The notes under the pieces are model-generated. The model was not told the origin of the DNA. It did not search any database and saw only the letters and a program-made list of their open reading frames with translations. Source: JBGAHD01 sp044226395 (GTDB lineage: Bacteria > Pseudomonadota > Gammaproteobacteria > Xanthomonadales > Ahniellaceae). From it: a stretch of DNA of 64,000 nucleotides. Made by a program: the position numbers and the translations under genes. The stretch is from NCBI GenBank assembly GCA_044226395.1, contig JBGAHD010000004.1:496001-560000 (forward strand), read 5' to 3'. How positions within the stretch are numbered: position 1 is the first letter of the stretch; every line of letters begins with the position of its first letter. Of the stretch, positions 18,262 through 26,871 are shown in pieces.

Positions 18262-20127
18262 TTACAAGACCTTGAGCGTGCGCCGATAGAACGACACCAC
18301 TTCATCGGGGTCGTTGGTGAACAGCACGTAGTCGAGCATCCACGCGGGCGCGCGCTTGTCGGCGACCATGTCGGCCAGCTGGCGGCGCAACGGATCCCAA
18401 TATCGCGCGTTGTAAAACACGAAGGGCGCGCGCGGACGAATGCCGAGCTTGAGATTGCACAGCTCGATGCCGACTTCCTCCAGCGTGCCGATGCCCCCGA
18501 CATTGAACACGCAAAAATCCGCGGCCTGGAACCACTTCTGGCGATTGTGGCGACAGGTCTCCTCGAAGGTGTTGAAGAAGTCCACGCCGAGTTCCGGTGG
18601 TTGCGCTTCCAGTTCCAGATAGCACGCGCCAGTGAGACCACCGGCTTCGCGCGCGCGATCGAGCGCAAGTTGCATCACGCCAGGCCCGCCACCGGTGAGC
18701 ACGCCGAAGGGCGAGCCAATGAACCGCGACAGCCGATCGACCAGGGCGCGAATGCGCGCGGTCTCCTCCGCTTCCATCGCCAGGGCCGAACCGTAAAACG
18801 CGATCACGGCGGCTTCAAGAAACGCCTCGACGCGATGCTCGCGCACGAAGAAGCCTTGATCGCGCTTATACACGTGCCGATGCACTTCGCCGGAATTCGC
18901 ATCGTGCCAGAACACATCAAGACCCAGCGCGGCGTAGTTCTCCAACTGCGCGTGCGCTTGCGCCGACAAGAAGAATGCATTGGCGCGCGTGGCACGACGG
19001 AAGATCAGCCGCCGCAACGGACTGTCGCCCACATGCGCGAGCAAGGCCATGTGCTCGGACAGATTCGGAAAGAACTCCATCGCCAAGGTCGACGCCTGCG
19101 TCGCCGCCTCATCGGACAGCGCACTCGCGACATCATCGGCGACGAGCACGCGCCGATGATCATCGGCGAACAGGCTGCACGGGTTCGGTCCCGGCGCCTG
19201 CGCGCCGCGGGGCAATCGTCGCGTGCCGCGCGGAATGGAGATCGTGCGCGCGCGCGGCGCATCGGTCTCGCGCAGCGCCGCTTCGCCCAGACGCGCGACC
19301 GCGCCATCGCCATCGTTCCGATCGCGCGGCGGCGCTTGATAGACATCGACCGAGACCACCGGATTGACGATGGGCTGATCGGAGGTGTTGTAGATCTCCA
19401 GCAGCACCTGCGTGCCGAAGGTGCGCACGGGATCGAGCACCACGCTGCCCGCGTGCAGGCCGAACTCGCCGCCGCCGCGATTGAGCACCACGTAGTGCGA
19501 ACGCAGATACATCGAGCAGCTGGTGAGAATACCCGCGCCCGGCGGCACGATCAGCACGTCGGTGTCGTGACGCACCAGCACCTTGTCGAGGAAGGCGCGC
19601 GGCGAATCGATATCCAGCAATTGTTCGTACTGGTCGCGACGCAACTTGGCATTGAGCGTGTACTTGACCCGATGCGGCGTGATCACCACGCGCCCGTGCC
19701 GATCGATCGAGATACTGTCGGGCAACTTCAAGCGATGCGCGGCGAGTTCTTCCCAGATGCGCGCCGATGACAAGCGCGCCGCCGCCGGCGCATGGAACAA
19801 GCGTCCGACGGGCAGACCATGCGTGAGCAACTCGTGCCACCAGCCAGCATTGGCGAACGTCGGATCGTAGTGAAAGGCCTCGACCTCGAGCAGCACGCGC
19901 CGCCCGTCAAGCAAGGGCGCGCCGGTGCGACTCATGTCGAGTCCAGAGCGCGTCAGCGACGAACGCATGGTGAAGCGCAGATCGCGCTGATGGGCCGTGA
20001 CCTCGGCCTGCTCGAATTCGTCGCGCAGCTCGAAGGCCACGGTCAGTGGCAAACGACCGTCACGCCAGGTGCCGCGTTCGACGATACGACCGTAGTCGCC
20101 GATCCAGAAATGCGAATGCTCGCTCAT
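18262..20127 (-). CDS. large LOG/TIGR00730-type Rossmann protein with long unknown N-terminal region
   Basis: A 621-residue protein. Residues from about 444 onward form a LOG-type nucleotide-binding fold, with FYGSA, GGGPGVM (about 479-485) and VGGIGTLEE (about 542-550), the last being the family's PGGxGTxxE motif with Pro replaced by Val. Classical LOG proteins (cytokinin-riboside phosphoribohydrolases or PpnN-like nucleotide hydrolases) are much shorter, or carry smaller additions. The first 440 residues are beta-rich, unrecognised, and include LIVPPGAGILTSCSMY. I chose the ATG at 20127 (MSEHSHFWIG); upstream in-frame starts at 20142 and 20232 have no ribosome-binding site. The gene is tightly coupled to the HAD hydrolase downstream. 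It is probably cytoplasmic nucleotide hydrolysis, but the substrate is unknown. Confidence 0.8.
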   Translation of the reverse strand: MSEHSHFWIGDYGRIVERGTWRDGRLPLTVAFELRDEFEQAEVTAHQRDLRFTMRSSLTRSGLDMSRTGAPLLDGRRVLLEVEAFHYDPTFANAGWWHELLTHGLPVGRLFHAPAAARLSSARIWEELAAHRLKLPDSISIDRHGRVVITPHRVKYTLNAKLRRDQYEQLLDIDSPRAFLDKVLVRHDTDVLIVPPGAGILTSCSMYLRSHYVVLNRGGGEFGLHAGSVVLDPVRTFGTQVLLEIYNTSDQPIVNPVVSVDVYQAPPRDRNDGDGAVARLGEAALRETDAPRARTISIPRGTRRLPRGAQAPGPNPCSLFADDHRRVLVADDVASALSDEAATQASTLAMEFFPNLSEHMALLAHVGDSPLRRLIFRRATRANAFFLSAQAHAQLENYAALGLDVFWHDANSGEVHRHVYKRDQGFFVREHRVEAFLEAAVIAFYGSALAMEAEETARIRALVDRLSRFIGSPFGVLTGGGPGVMQLALDRAREAGGLTGACYLELEAQPPELGVDFFNTFEETCRHNRQKWFQAADFCVFNVGGIGTLEEVGIELCNLKLGIRPRAPFVFYNARYWDPLRRQLADMVADKRAPAWMLDYVLFTNDPDEVVSFYRRTLKVL

Positions 20128-20271
20128 GCCCGAAGTTTCCATTGACCGCGCGACTCGGGCCCCGCCCGCGTCGCCAACACCCCGCGCGCGCGCGCGGGCC
20201 AATGGATCAGAATAGTCAGCGCGATCGGGCAAGACAATCGCGCGGTGTTGCTTGCGGCTTCGGCGCGCCGC

Positions 20272-23200
20272 TCAGCCCGGTTCGCGCGGCGGCGGCGGTT
20301 CTTGCGGATTCGCGGTCGGTGGTTGCGGTGTTTCCTGCGAGGCGCGCGCGCGGCCGCGCTCCTTGGCGATGAGCACGATCTCGGGTTTCTCCCACGAGCC
20401 GGTGACGTGATACTTCGCGCGCACCATTGAATCCAGCGGCGTCTTGAACATGCCCTGCACCACCAGACCCGCGGCCGCGCCGGCCGGGCCCGCCGCGAGC
20501 GCGCCGACCACGGGCAACACGCCACCCACGCGCGGCGTCACTTCGAGCTGTTGATCGTAGTCGCGCGCCTTGATGCCGGTGCGGCCATTGACGCGAATGT
20601 CGGCGGCCGGCCCCTTGACCACGAGGTCTTGCGTGTAGGCATCGCCCGCGCGCAATTCAAAACGACCCGTGATCGAATCGAAGGTCATGCCGCTTTTGAA
20701 GAAATCGCTGAAATCCAGCGCCAGCCGCCGCGGAATCGCCTGCAAGCTCACCAGACCCAGCAATCGCCCCGCGCCCGGATCGACATCGAGAATGCGGCCC
20801 TTGCCGACCGTGGCTTCGAGCATGCCCTCGATGCGCGCCAATCCAAATTGCGAAGGCGAGCCATCCCAACCGCCTTGAATGCGCGCCATCGTTTGTCCGC
20901 CCTCGACGATGCCGGCGAAGCCCAGCGCATCGAGCATGCGACCCAGACTCTCGGCGGTGAAGGTGATGTCGAAGGTCGAGTGTTCCTTGCCCGCGAGCAC
21001 GGTCCAATCGCCGCGCGCGCGAATCTGCAAATCCGGCGAATCGGTTTCCAAGCGCTCGAAGCGCAGACCATTGGCGATCGGATAGGTCTCGATGCGCGCC
21101 TCGCCCAATTGCGCCTTGCCAAAACGCAGATCCTTGGCCCAGAAATGCAGCACCGGCAGGCTCGACGGATCGATCGTGCTCGGCGGCGAATCGGGTGGCG
21201 CGTCGGGCAGATGCAAGCGCTCGAATTCGGCGGTGATGTCGGCGCGTTCGTTCTCGTGCGGCAGCACGACATTGCCCGCGAGCTCGGGGCCTTCGAGCGT
21301 GATGCGCGTTTCGGCGGGCGAGGCCTGCAAGGCCAGGCGCATGTCGTCGAACTCGCGCGACTGCAGCAGCATCTGCTCGGCGTGCACATCGATATCGAGC
21401 CAGCCGGCGGTGCCGGCGCCGCCGGTCAGCGCCAACCAACCACCGACATCGAGCGCGGCCATGTCGCCGCGCAGTCGCGCGCCTTGCTCGGGCAAGGGCT
21501 GCGGATTGGCCGCGCCGAAGGTGATGGCGGCGGTGAACGCCTGCTCGGGTGAGGGCAACCGCGCCTGCACGCGCGCGAGTTCGCCCCATTCCACATCCAG
21601 CATCGAGCCCGCGAGCGGAAAGCCGACGCTCATCCGCACGGGCATGGGACTGTCGGCGTCCTTGCGCAGCGGCGCGGGCAGCTCGACGGCGGTGCCGCGC
21701 AAATCGGAACGCAGCAGCAGATGCTTGTCGCTGTTGCCTTGCTCGTCGGGTTCGTTGACCGCCAGTTCCACCGTCCACTCCGATCGCCCCGGCATGCGCG
21801 CGAACCACGCATCGAGTCCGGGCAGATCGCGCAGCACCGCGTGCACCGGCAGTTCGCCGCGCAAACTGGCTTCGAGTTGATGCGTGTCATCGGCGACGAA
21901 TTCGCCGGTGGCGATGGTCAGATTGGCCGGCTCGTTGTCGAGCGTCACCGCCAGATCGTCGGCGATGAAGCCGTGACGCGTGAAGCGCACGCCACCGGAA
22001 GCGCCTTGAAACGCGAGGTTCCAGCGCTTATCGGCCAGGTCCGCGTCCTTGAGCAAGACCTTGCCGCGCACCACGCTCTCGCCGAGTTCGGCCTTGAACG
22101 GCACGTACATATCGACATCGATGTCGCCGTCGCCGCCAAGCGACAGGCCCGTGAGGTATTCGCCCGCCGTGTTGCGAATCGGCGATTGGCGAAGGAAATC
22201 GACCAGGGCCGGACCGGCGCCTTCGCCTTCCACGTGCAGATCGAGCGCGGCCTCGTGAAAATCATCGATGTCGCCATGCGCCATCGCCACGCGCACGCCG
22301 AGCACTTGCCCGGTGTCGATCTGCGCGGCCATGCCCGGGCCGTTGAATTCGACATCGAGCCCGTCGAGCCGCGCGCGCGGCCAGTCGGCGTGATACTGCA
22401 GATCGAGGTCGGACAGATGCGCGCGCGCATCGAAGCGACCTTCGTTGTGACGGAACGGCCAGTCATCGAGATCGCCATTGACGATGACCATGCCGCTGTC
22501 GACCGTGCCGCCGAGCAGGCCGTTGTCGAGCCAGTCGACGACCTTGGGCGCCATGGTATTGATCGGCCAGAACAGCTTGGCCTGGGTCACGAGACTGCGA
22601 TCGACGATCACGCGCGCGTCCATCGTCGGGCGCGTGCCCGAGGCGTCCCACCACATCGCCACGCTGCCGTGACCGCCCCAACCGTCGCCGACCAGATTGA
22701 AATCGGACAGCTCCGCGCGCCAGCCGTCGGGCGTGCGCATCATGCCGATCACGCCGCGATCGAGGTGCGTGACCAAGGGTTTGCGAAACACGTGCGGGTA
22801 ATCGACCGTCAACGGCATGCGCGCGTCGGGTTGAAAGATGTAGGCGCCATCGCCGGCGATCAGATCGCCCGAGAGCATGTCCACGCCCGGCGTCTTGCGC
22901 GCGGGCCGCCAGCGCACTTGATCGAGTCGCGCCGTGCCGCTGACGTCGCCACGCTCGTAACGCAGCGCCACCGCCGACAAACGACCGCGCGCCGAAGCCG
23001 CGAACAGCGCGCTGCGCGTGGCCTCGGGCAGTGCGTCGGACAGCGCGGCGAGCACGGTGTTGGGCGCCAGATCGATCTCGTCGGCGGTGATGTCGTAGCT
23101 CGCCGCGTCGCCTTCGCCGCGCTTGATCACGCGCGCGCGCGTGCTGGGGTCGTCGGCATCGTCGTTCCAGCCCAGCCAATCGGCTTGCCAGCCGTCGACC

Positions 23201-24123
23201 TGACGTTGCCAGCGCAGCGCGAGTCGTTGCAGCGGAAAACGCGCGCGCGGTTCCACCGATTCGTCATCGCCGATGTCGACCGTGCGCGAACCGCGCAGCA
23301 CCAGATCCTCGGTCGACAGTTCCACGCGCAGGCGATCGAGGCCGCGATCAAGATCGAACCACACGTCCAGGTCCGCGCGACCGCGCACCACATCGATACC
23401 AAACAGCGGCACGCCGGCGAGCCAGCGCGCGGGTTCGACGTCTTGACCGCCGGCGTAGCACGACCAGCGCGCGCCCGCGTTCTCGCACGCGGCGCGCAGC
23501 GGTTCGGCGGTCTCGTCGACCCAGGCCACCACGCCGACGCGGCGCGTGCCGAAATCATTGACCACGCGCGCGTCGACGCGCGCCAGATCGAGCGCCATGC
23601 CGCGCACTTCGTCAACGAGATGCACGCGCGCCGAGCGCAGCGAGATATTGGGCAGATCGAACAGCCCGGCATTGCGCGTGGCGTCGTTGCTCTCGGTCTT
23701 GCCCAGGCGCGCCACGCGCCATTGACCGTCGGCGCCGCGCGTGGCGTCGATCTCGACACCGACCACGCGGAACTCGGTGAAGCTCACGCCCTTGCGCAGC
23801 CACGCGTAGAAGTCCACCGCGAATTCGGCCTGCTCGATCTCGAAGGCGCTGCCCTTGCTGGCATCGCCCACGCGCACGCGATCGAGACGGAACACCGGAC
23901 CGGTGCGCGTCCACACGCCGCGCAGATGATCGAAGTCGACGGGGCGCTGCAAGCGCTCGCTCAGGTACTCGCGCACGCGCTCGGGATGCGCGAGCACCCA
24001 CGGCAGGGCCAGACTGGCCGCGCCGATCACCAAGGCCATGCCGATGATCGCCACGGCCACGCACAGAAACAGCGCGCGCAGGCTACGACGCAGCCGGCGC
24101 CGCCCTGGCGTCAACGCGTGCAT
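20272..24123 (-). CDS. yhdP: YhdP, AsmA-like inter-membrane phospholipid transport protein
   Basis: A 1283-residue protein with one N-terminal membrane anchor (about residues 15-40) and a very long periplasmic part, close to the 1266 residues of E. coli YhdP. Family features: LAHPERVREYLSERLQRPVDF and FDHLRGVWTRTGPVFRLDRV near the start, and the C-terminal AsmA-like end GVLPVVGALAAGPAGAAAG followed by VTGSWEKPEI. YhdP, with TamB and YdbH, forms bridge-like conduits for phospholipid movement to the outer membrane. It lies directly downstream of rng, as in other gammaproteobacteria, with 39 bases between. A proline-rich tail of about 20 residues follows the conserved domain. Confidence 0.93.
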   Translation of the reverse strand: MHALTPGRRRLRRSLRALFLCVAVAIIGMALVIGAASLALPWVLAHPERVREYLSERLQRPVDFDHLRGVWTRTGPVFRLDRVRVGDASKGSAFEIEQAEFAVDFYAWLRKGVSFTEFRVVGVEIDATRGADGQWRVARLGKTESNDATRNAGLFDLPNISLRSARVHLVDEVRGMALDLARVDARVVNDFGTRRVGVVAWVDETAEPLRAACENAGARWSCYAGGQDVEPARWLAGVPLFGIDVVRGRADLDVWFDLDRGLDRLRVELSTEDLVLRGSRTVDIGDDESVEPRARFPLQRLALRWQRQVDGWQADWLGWNDDADDPSTRARVIKRGEGDAASYDITADEIDLAPNTVLAALSDALPEATRSALFAASARGRLSAVALRYERGDVSGTARLDQVRWRPARKTPGVDMLSGDLIAGDGAYIFQPDARMPLTVDYPHVFRKPLVTHLDRGVIGMMRTPDGWRAELSDFNLVGDGWGGHGSVAMWWDASGTRPTMDARVIVDRSLVTQAKLFWPINTMAPKVVDWLDNGLLGGTVDSGMVIVNGDLDDWPFRHNEGRFDARAHLSDLDLQYHADWPRARLDGLDVEFNGPGMAAQIDTGQVLGVRVAMAHGDIDDFHEAALDLHVEGEGAGPALVDFLRQSPIRNTAGEYLTGLSLGGDGDIDVDMYVPFKAELGESVVRGKVLLKDADLADKRWNLAFQGASGGVRFTRHGFIADDLAVTLDNEPANLTIATGEFVADDTHQLEASLRGELPVHAVLRDLPGLDAWFARMPGRSEWTVELAVNEPDEQGNSDKHLLLRSDLRGTAVELPAPLRKDADSPMPVRMSVGFPLAGSMLDVEWGELARVQARLPSPEQAFTAAITFGAANPQPLPEQGARLRGDMAALDVGGWLALTGGAGTAGWLDIDVHAEQMLLQSREFDDMRLALQASPAETRITLEGPELAGNVVLPHENERADITAEFERLHLPDAPPDSPPSTIDPSSLPVLHFWAKDLRFGKAQLGEARIETYPIANGLRFERLETDSPDLQIRARGDWTVLAGKEHSTFDITFTAESLGRMLDALGFAGIVEGGQTMARIQGGWDGSPSQFGLARIEGMLEATVGKGRILDVDPGAGRLLGLVSLQAIPRRLALDFSDFFKSGMTFDSITGRFELRAGDAYTQDLVVKGPAADIRVNGRTGIKARDYDQQLEVTPRVGGVLPVVGALAAGPAGAAAGLVVQGMFKTPLDSMVRAKYHVTGSWEKPEIVLIAKERGRARASQETPQPPTANPQEPPPPREPG

Positions 24124-24162
24124 CGCCGCTGCCGGCCGAGGACGCGGGCTACCGGCGCGAGC

Positions 24163-25647
24163 CTAGAGCAGCACCACATCGTATTGTTCCTGCGAATACT
24201 GTTCCTCGGCCTGAAAACGAATGGTCTTGCCGATGAACTCCTCGAGCTCGGCCACGGCGGCCGATTCTTCCTCGAGGATCTTGGTCACCACGCGCGGCGC
24301 GGCCAGCACCAGGAGCTTGCCGGCTTCGAATTGACGCACGGCGCGGGTGATCTCGCGAAAGATCTCGTAGCACACGGTCTCGGGCGTCTTGAGGCTGCCG
24401 CGACCGCTGCACGCGGGACAGGGTTCGCACAGCTGACGCTCCAGGCTTTCGGTGGTGCGCTTGCGCGTCATCTCGACCAGGCCCAGCGGCGACATCTCGT
24501 ACACCGTGGTCTTGGCGTGATCGCGCGCGAGGGCTTTTTCCAACGTGCGCAGCACCTGCCGCTTGTGCTCCTCATCGGTCATGTCGATGAAGTCGATGAT
24601 GATGATGCCGCCCAGGTTACGCAGGCGCAGCTGACGCGCCGCCGACTGCGCGGCCTCGAGGTTCGTGCGAAACACGGTCTCCTCGAGATTGCGCGTGCCC
24701 AGGAAGGCGCCGGTGTTCACGTCGATCGTGGTCATGGCCTCGGTCTGATCGATGACCAGATGACCGCCCGATTTCAAGGGCACTTCTTTCTTGAGCGCGC
24801 GCTGGATTTCATCCTCGACGCCGTAGAGATCGAAGATCGGCCGCTCGCCCGGATAGTGCTCCACGCGCTCGGCCAGTTCCGGCATGAACTGCTCGACGAA
24901 GCGATGCGTGCGCTCGAAAGTCTCGCGCGAATCGATGCGCACCTTCTGGATTTCGGCGCGCATCAGATCGCGCACGGCGCGCACCGGCAAGGACAAGTCT
25001 TCGTAAATGCGTTCGCCCACGCGCGCCTTGGTGATCTGCGACTGCACGGTTTCCCAGGCCTTGCAAAGATAATCAACGTCCTCGGCCAGGGCCTCGGCGC
25101 TCTTGCCTTCGGCATTGGTGCGCACGATGTAGCCAAAGGGCCGCTCGGGCGTGAGCTGCGCGGCCATGACGTCCTTCAGACGCTGACGCTCGTTCTCGTC
25201 CTCGATGCGCGCCGACACGCCGAGCACGCGGCTGGTCGGCAACAACACGAGGTAACGCGAGGGAATGGACAAATGCGTGGTCAGGCGCGCGCCCTTGCCA
25301 CCGATCGGGTCCTTGACCACTTGCACCACGATCTCCTGGCCTTCGCGCACCAGCTCGGCGATGGGCGGCGTCGGGCCGGGGCCGCCGCCGTTCTCGCTGA
25401 CTTCGGGTTCGGCCGCGGGCGTGCGCAGAATGTCGGACGCGTGCAGGAAGGCCGCGCGTTCCAGACCGACCTCGACGAAGGCGGCCTGCATGCCCGGCAT
25501 CACCCGCGACACGCGGCCTTTGTAGATGTTTCCGAAATAGCCCCGACGCGAGGTGCGCTCGATGTGCACCTCCTGCAGCATGCCGTTCTCGACCAGGGCC
25601 ACGCGCGTCTCGCGTGGCGTGACATTGATCAGCAGTTCTTCGGACAC
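24163..25647 (-). CDS. rng: ribonuclease G
   Basis: A 494-residue endoribonuclease of the RNase E/G family, which matures 16S rRNA 5' ends and cleaves AU-rich single-stranded RNA. The N-terminus SEELLINVTPRETRVALVENG matches E. coli Rng, so I use the GTG at 25647; an in-frame start 25 codons upstream is less likely. The S1 domain follows (RRGYFGNIYKGRVSRV). The DNase I-like catalytic domain has TTIDVNTGAF and IIIIDFIDM with the metal-binding aspartates, and the zinc-link cysteines are in CEPCPACSGRGS. The sequence stops after the catalytic core, as in RNase G rather than RNase E. It lies between maf and yhdP. Confidence 0.95.
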   Translation of the reverse strand: MSEELLINVTPRETRVALVENGMLQEVHIERTSRRGYFGNIYKGRVSRVMPGMQAAFVEVGLERAAFLHASDILRTPAAEPEVSENGGGPGPTPPIAELVREGQEIVVQVVKDPIGGKGARLTTHLSIPSRYLVLLPTSRVLGVSARIEDENERQRLKDVMAAQLTPERPFGYIVRTNAEGKSAEALAEDVDYLCKAWETVQSQITKARVGERIYEDLSLPVRAVRDLMRAEIQKVRIDSRETFERTHRFVEQFMPELAERVEHYPGERPIFDLYGVEDEIQRALKKEVPLKSGGHLVIDQTEAMTTIDVNTGAFLGTRNLEETVFRTNLEAAQSAARQLRLRNLGGIIIIDFIDMTDEEHKRQVLRTLEKALARDHAKTTVYEMSPLGLVEMTRKRTTESLERQLCEPCPACSGRGSLKTPETVCYEIFREITRAVRQFEAGKLLVLAAPRVVTKILEEESAAVAELEEFIGKTIRFQAEEQYSQEQYDVVLL

Positions 25648-25725
25648 GGGTCGGGGGTCTCGGGAAGGCGGTCTTTCGGGGTTATAGCCGGGCGCGACGC
25701 GCGCGGCTAGTCGCCGGGACACAGT

Positions 25726-26307
25726 TCAAGGCAGTAGTCCGTACGGCGCCAGCAAACGCGCGGTTTCATGCAGCGGCAGACCCATCACGCCCGAGTAACT
25801 GCCGCCCAGATGCGCGATGAAGCGCGCCGCGCGACCTTGGATGGCGTAGGCGCCGGCCTTGCCCTTGGGCTCGCCGGTGGCGACATAGGCGGCGATCTCG
25901 TCGGCGCTCATCGGCGCGAAGCGCACCTCGGAGGTCACGACCTCGACGGCCTCGCGTCCGGCGCTGGCCACGGCCACGCCCGACAGCACGGTGTGCGTGC
26001 GCCCGGACAGAAGCGCGAGCATGGCGCGGGCATCGTCATCATCGCGGGGCTTGCCGAAGATCTCGCCGTCGAGCACGACCTCGGTGTCGGCCGTCAGCAC
26101 CACGGCGCCAGGCACTGCCGCGACCGCGAGCAGACCGGCGCCGGCTTTCTCGCGCGTCACGCGGCGCACGTAGTCCAGCGGCGCTTCGCCAATGCCGGGC
26201 ACTTCGGGCACTTCGATCTCGAGCACGCTGAACGTCAGGCCCAGTTGTTCGAGCAACTGGCGGCGGCGGGGCGACTGGGAGGCAAGGAACAGCACGGCGC
26301 TCGGCAA
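25726..26307 (-). CDS. maf: Maf-like nucleotide pyrophosphatase
   Basis: A 193-residue protein with the family signatures LASQSPRRRQLLEQLG at residues 8-23, TADTEVVLDGEIFGKP, and GKAGAYAIQGRAARF. Maf/YhdE proteins hydrolyse dTTP and UTP (or m7GTP in the YceF branch) to monophosphates; SPRRR followed by KAGAYAIQG fits the YhdE branch. The short arginine-rich loop suggests the usual house-cleaning role. Its position upstream of rng matches the conserved maf-rng-yhdP order. Confidence 0.93.
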   Translation of the reverse strand: MPSAVLFLASQSPRRRQLLEQLGLTFSVLEIEVPEVPGIGEAPLDYVRRVTREKAGAGLLAVAAVPGAVVLTADTEVVLDGEIFGKPRDDDDARAMLALLSGRTHTVLSGVAVASAGREAVEVVTSEVRFAPMSADEIAAYVATGEPKGKAGAYAIQGRAARFIAHLGGSYSGVMGLPLHETARLLAPYGLLP

Positions 26308-26387
26308 GGCGTGGAAAGCGCCGAGGCTAACACGCGAAGAGTTAAATCCCGATTATCGAACGGGGGCGCGGCCGGCCCCCGGCGGGC

Positions 26388-26777
26388 TCACGACGGCGCG
26401 CCCGCCGACAGCGACAACCGATCCGAGACCGCGCGTGGGGGGACTTGGGGCTGACAACGCCAGCCGTCGTATTCCAGCCCGAACGTGCGGCACACGCAGG
26501 CCATGAACCCCGACACCGACAGCGCGATCGGGGGTCGCACCGGCATGTGCAGGGTGATCAGCAGCGAGAACTCGCCGTCGAATTCGCGCACGATGGCGCG
26601 GGCATCGCATTGTCGGCGCAGGAAATCGGCGACCTGCTCGGCGCAGTCGCGCGTGCGCGAAATCAGGGCGTACTCGACGTCGCGCGGAATGGCGACGTTG
26701 TCGTGCAGTTTTTCCAGCGCGCGCAGGAGCTCCCAGTCCCGCGCCGAGATGCGATTCATCCGTTCGACGAATGTCAT
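26388..26777 (-). CDS. RraB-like protein (RNase E regulator family)
   Basis: A 129-residue cytoplasmic protein. I place the start at the ATG at 26777 (MTFVERMNRI), preceded by GGGGCAAG, not 69 codons upstream. The core follows the RraB pattern: a first strand around DVEYALISRTRDCAEQVADF, a central LLITLHMPV, and the diagnostic end CRTFGLEYDGWRC, which parallels KFDVEYDGWGTY of E. coli RraB. RraB binds the RNase E degradosome region and inhibits cleavage. The gene is the first of a co-directional series RraB-like, maf, rng, yhdP with an 80-base gap to maf, so a functional tie to RNase G or E is plausible. The acidic tail of E. coli RraB is missing. Confidence 0.65.
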   Translation of the reverse strand: MTFVERMNRISARDWELLRALEKLHDNVAIPRDVEYALISRTRDCAEQVADFLRRQCDARAIVREFDGEFSLLITLHMPVRPPIALSVSGFMACVCRTFGLEYDGWRCQPQVPPRAVSDRLSLSAGAPS

Positions 26778-26871
26778 GGTCTTGCCCCGTGCCCCGGCGG
26801 CGCGCGCCTCATGCGCGGCCTTCCTGGTCAGGGTTTGCGCAGAAAACCGCCAGTCGCTTTCACGTCCCGAC

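Noticed and set aside
24163..25647. RNase E as an alternative identity for rng
   Set aside because: The protein ends after the catalytic core; no long disordered degradosome scaffold is present, and the maf-yhdP context is that of rng.
21721..25710. Plus-strand open frame of 1329 codons opposite yhdP and rng
   Set aside because: It is antisense to two well-recognised genes; the product is rich in His, Arg and Gln with no domain. Long antisense frames are expected in CGCG-rich coding DNA.
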